NCBI GenBank assembly: GCA_003168235.1
Contig: PMSZ01000125.1
Location: 1 to 6,767, forward strand
DNA length: 6,767 bases
Reading direction: 5' to 3'
Source of the DNA: Acidobacteriaceae bacterium
Lineage (GTDB): Bacteria > Acidobacteriota > Terriglobia > Terriglobales > Acidobacteriaceae
The position numbers and the translations under genes were made by a program. Within the stretch, counting starts at the first letter, position 1. Each line of letters opens with the position of its first letter. This document shows, piece after piece, positions 5,351 to 6,767 of this stretch. The notes beneath the pieces were generated by a model that saw nothing but the letters and a program-made list of their open reading frames with translations, did no database searches and was not told the DNA's origin.

Positions 5351-5749
5351 CTACCCCATCACATTCGTATGTTCCGGCCTGATCTTATAAATCACCCGCA
5401 CCTCGCCCGGCTTCGCATACGGATACTTGTCCAGCCCCATATACTTCTTCGCCATCTTGTCGATGTGCTTGTCGGCGCCGTCTTCCGTAATTTCCACCAC
5501 CGTCCCGCGAATCTCCAGATATCGATACGGATTGTCGGGATCCACAATCGCCAGCGCCACATGCGGATCGCGCCGCACGTTCTTGTCTTTCTGTCGTCCC
5601 CGCGCCGAATTGAAAATCACATGCTGCCCGTCATAATCGCACCACACCGGAGTCACCTGCGGCCGTCCATCCGGCATCAGAGTCGCTAGATTGGCAAAAG
5701 CCTTCTTCTGAAAAAGGTCGACGTACTTTTCTGGAATCGCGCTCGACAT
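5351..5749 (-). CDS. PPOX-class FMN/F420-dependent oxidoreductase-like protein
   Basis: The 132-aa protein has the split beta-barrel pattern of the pyridoxamine-5'-phosphate-oxidase-like superfamily: FANLATLMPDGRPQVTPVW (18-36), a GQHVIFNSARGRQKDKNVRRDP stretch (41-62), then VALAIVDPDNPYRYLEIRGTVVEI (64-87). This order and the near-full length fit the Rv1155/TIGR03618 group (usually 130-150 aa), which binds F420 or FMN as a dimer. The GRQK-N-RRDP region is the expected cofactor-phosphate contact. Whether this organism makes F420 cannot be seen here, so flavin use is equally possible and the substrate is unknown. The start is ATG at 5749 with an AGGAG site (5758-5762) 8 nt upstream. A TTG 30 nt further up (5779) would place that site inside the gene and is rejected. 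It probably has its own promoter at 5797-5802. Confidence 0.88.
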   Translation of the reverse strand: MSSAIPEKYVDLFQKKAFANLATLMPDGRPQVTPVWCDYDGQHVIFNSARGRQKDKNVRRDPHVALAIVDPDNPYRYLEIRGTVVEITEDGADKHIDKMAKKYMGLDKYPYAKPGEVRVIYKIRPEHTNVMG

Positions 5750-5796
5750 CGCTATCTCTCCTCTTCGAATTGTCGGCAAGTTGAGTGGCCGCCATG

Positions 5797-5802
5797 ATTA
5801 TA
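5797..5802 (-). promoter_or_regulatory. Consensus -10 box of the PPOX gene
   Basis: The minus strand reads TATAAT, a perfect -10 hexamer, 47 bp upstream of the ATG at 5749. Transcription would start near 5790, giving a leader of about 40 nt that carries the AGGAG site. No -35 motif occurs at 16-18 bp spacing; three 10-bp repeats occupy that position. An activator may therefore be needed. Confidence 0.55.
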
Positions 5803-5828
5803 GATGCCGATAGACGCCTATAGACGCC
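5799..5828. repeat. Three phased 10-bp repeats over the PPOX promoter
   Basis: TATAGATGCC (5799-5808), GATAGACGCC (5809-5818) and TATAGACGCC (5819-5828) follow each other without spacers. A 10-bp period is close to one helical turn, so the units face the same side of the DNA. The last four bases of the -10 box are shared with the first unit. They could be an operator read by an oligomerising regulator, or a slippage-derived microrepeat. Confidence 0.6.
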
Positions 5829-5860
5829 TGAAATGAACTTCGCGCCGGGGCCAAACGAAT

Positions 5861-6709
5861 CTACCCCGTCTTCTTGACTTCCTCCATCATCCGCGGCAGG
5901 ACTGCCCGCAACAGTGCGACGAACTGCCCCATCACCCGCCGCCCCACTTCCAGCACTTCTTCGTGCACCAGCGCCCGATCAAGAATCCCCGCCGCCATAT
6001 TCGTGACACACGAAATTGCCAGAATATTCATCCCCATGTGTCGCGCCACAATCGCTTCCGGCACCGTAGACATCCCCACCAGATCGGCGCCAATCGTTCG
6101 CAGATAACGAATCTCCGCCGGCGTTTCATAACTCGGCCCCGCCAGCGCCGCGTACACCCCCACATGCGGAGAAACCCCGAGCCTGTTCGCCTCCTCCAAT
6201 GCAATCTCGCGATAGCGCTTGGCATACGTATAGGTCATGTCCGGAAACCGCGGCCCAAACCGCTCGTCATTCGCCCCCGTCAGCGGATTCTGCCCTTGCA
6301 GATTAATGTGATCGCGCAGCATAACCAGTGCGCCCTGTCCATACTCGACGTTGATTCCTCCGGCAGCATTGGTCAGAATCAGCGCGCGAATCCCCGCCCG
6401 CCCCAGCACCCGCACCGGAAACGCAACCTCCGCCGCCGAATACCCTTCATACAAATGCACCCGCCCCTGCATCACCGCTACGGGAACGTCTCCCGACTTC
6501 CCAATCACCAGTTGTCCCGCGTGCCCCGCCGCCGTCGATCGCGGAAACGCCGGAATATCCGCATACGGAATGCGCACGGCGTCCGTCAAGTCGTCGGCAA
6601 ACGCTCCCAACCCCGAGCCCAGAACCAGCCCGATCTGGGGACGCAGCGCAGTCTGCGAAAGCACAAACGCAGCCGCGGATTCAGCGCGGGTAAAAAGATC
6701 AAGAGTCAT
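5861..6709 (-). CDS. Purine nucleoside phosphorylase, trimeric (6-oxopurine) type
   Basis: This 282-aa cytoplasmic enzyme would cleave inosine or guanosine with phosphate to ribose-1-phosphate and free base in purine salvage. The residues known from human PNP are all present by position: S32 in GSG, H63 in AGHAG, R83, H85 and Y87 in GRVHLYEGY, A115-A116 in NAAGG, E195 in GPSYETPAE, M213-S214, N237 in SCVTNMAAG and H249. Asn at 237 (Asp in the hexameric E. coli type) predicts a preference for 6-oxopurines. The length matches the trimeric class (270-290 aa). ATG at 6709 gives the usual short lead into the first helix. No Shine-Dalgarno precedes it, and TATGAT (6735-6740, minus) is the only -10-like motif. 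Its relation to the genes downstream is positional only. Confidence 0.93.
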   Translation of the reverse strand: MTLDLFTRAESAAAFVLSQTALRPQIGLVLGSGLGAFADDLTDAVRIPYADIPAFPRSTAAGHAGQLVIGKSGDVPVAVMQGRVHLYEGYSAAEVAFPVRVLGRAGIRALILTNAAGGINVEYGQGALVMLRDHINLQGQNPLTGANDERFGPRFPDMTYTYAKRYREIALEEANRLGVSPHVGVYAALAGPSYETPAEIRYLRTIGADLVGMSTVPEAIVARHMGMNILAISCVTNMAAGILDRALVHEEVLEVGRRVMGQFVALLRAVLPRMMEEVKKTG

Positions 6710-6746
6710 TTGTCAGAGTTCACAACGAACCGTCATCATAATGAAT

Positions 6747-6767
6747 TGTCATCCCGAGCGACGCGAG
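6747..6767. repeat. REP-like dispersed repeat fragment at the right edge
   Basis: The last 21 bases begin TGTCATCCCGAGCG and run on to GACGCGAG, cut by the window edge. This resembles a family of short intergenic repeats (TGTCATCCnGAGCG followed by a GCGAG end) that I recognise as common in Acidobacteriota and some other bacteria. The second copy or inverted partner would be outside the window. It may be a REP or MITE-like element, or a part of the PNP gene's upstream region. Confidence 0.45.

Noticed and set aside
821..6709. Single operon for all six genes
   Set aside because: Gaps are 100-350 bp, several genes have their own promoter-like or terminator-like signals, and the functions are unrelated.

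Overview
The window carries six protein-coding genes, all on the minus strand. It looks like chromosomal DNA of a GC-rich bacterium. The best guess is an Acidobacteriota (Terriglobia-like) genome. That guess rests on the combination of a kinase-fold/PEGA membrane protein, a stand-alone cyclic-nucleotide-binding protein, a Rv1155-type PPOX protein, and short degenerate intergenic repeats of a kind I associate with that phylum. It is inference from style, not a database match. No tRNA, rRNA, CRISPR array, complete mobile element or phage gene is visible.

In transcription order, from the right edge to the left: a trimeric-type purine nucleoside phosphorylase (6709-5861); a PPOX-class FMN/F420-dependent oxidoreductase-like protein (5749-5351), with a consensus -10 box preceded by three 10-bp repeats; a two-TM DUF3592-like protein (5247-4531); an uncharacterised coiled-coil plus winged-helix protein (4279-3767), followed by a small hairpin terminator; a large kinase-fold/PEGA membrane protein (3385-821) with a recognisable sigma70-like promoter; and a 154-aa protein that is only a cyclic-nucleotide-binding domain (548-84). 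A possible 43-codon plus-strand ORF with HTH-like residues lies in the gap at 4363-4494. The genes are separated by about 100-350 bp and several have their own promoter-like or terminator-like signals. I therefore read them as mostly independent units sharing a strand, not as one pathway operon.

The most interesting signal is in the PEGA protein. Its kinase fold is intact and the reading frame is open for about 850 codons, but the catalytic loop reads HCSLEPAK instead of HRDLKPxN, the metal-binding DFG reads GYG, and the glycine loop has lost its glycines. The ATP-contacting Lys and helix-C Glu remain. This is a membrane-anchored bacterial pseudokinase with three extracytoplasmic PEGA repeats.

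Downstream of it, the single-domain CNB gene has a near-perfect CRP-type palindrome (TGTGA-N6-TCACG) where a class II activator would sit, yet the encoded protein has no DNA-binding domain. A 12-bp perfect inverted repeat links this palindrome to the ribosome-binding region of the gene. A signalling module, with a pseudokinase sensor and a cyclic-nucleotide sensor side by side, is conceivable but unproven.

The intergenic DNA is unusually structured: a heptamer-repeat hairpin at the left edge, a 17-bp triple repeat (712-763), a stem-loop after the pseudokinase gene, paired AGTACTG motifs upstream of its promoter, a nested inverted repeat (5286-5340), and a REP-like fragment at the right edge.
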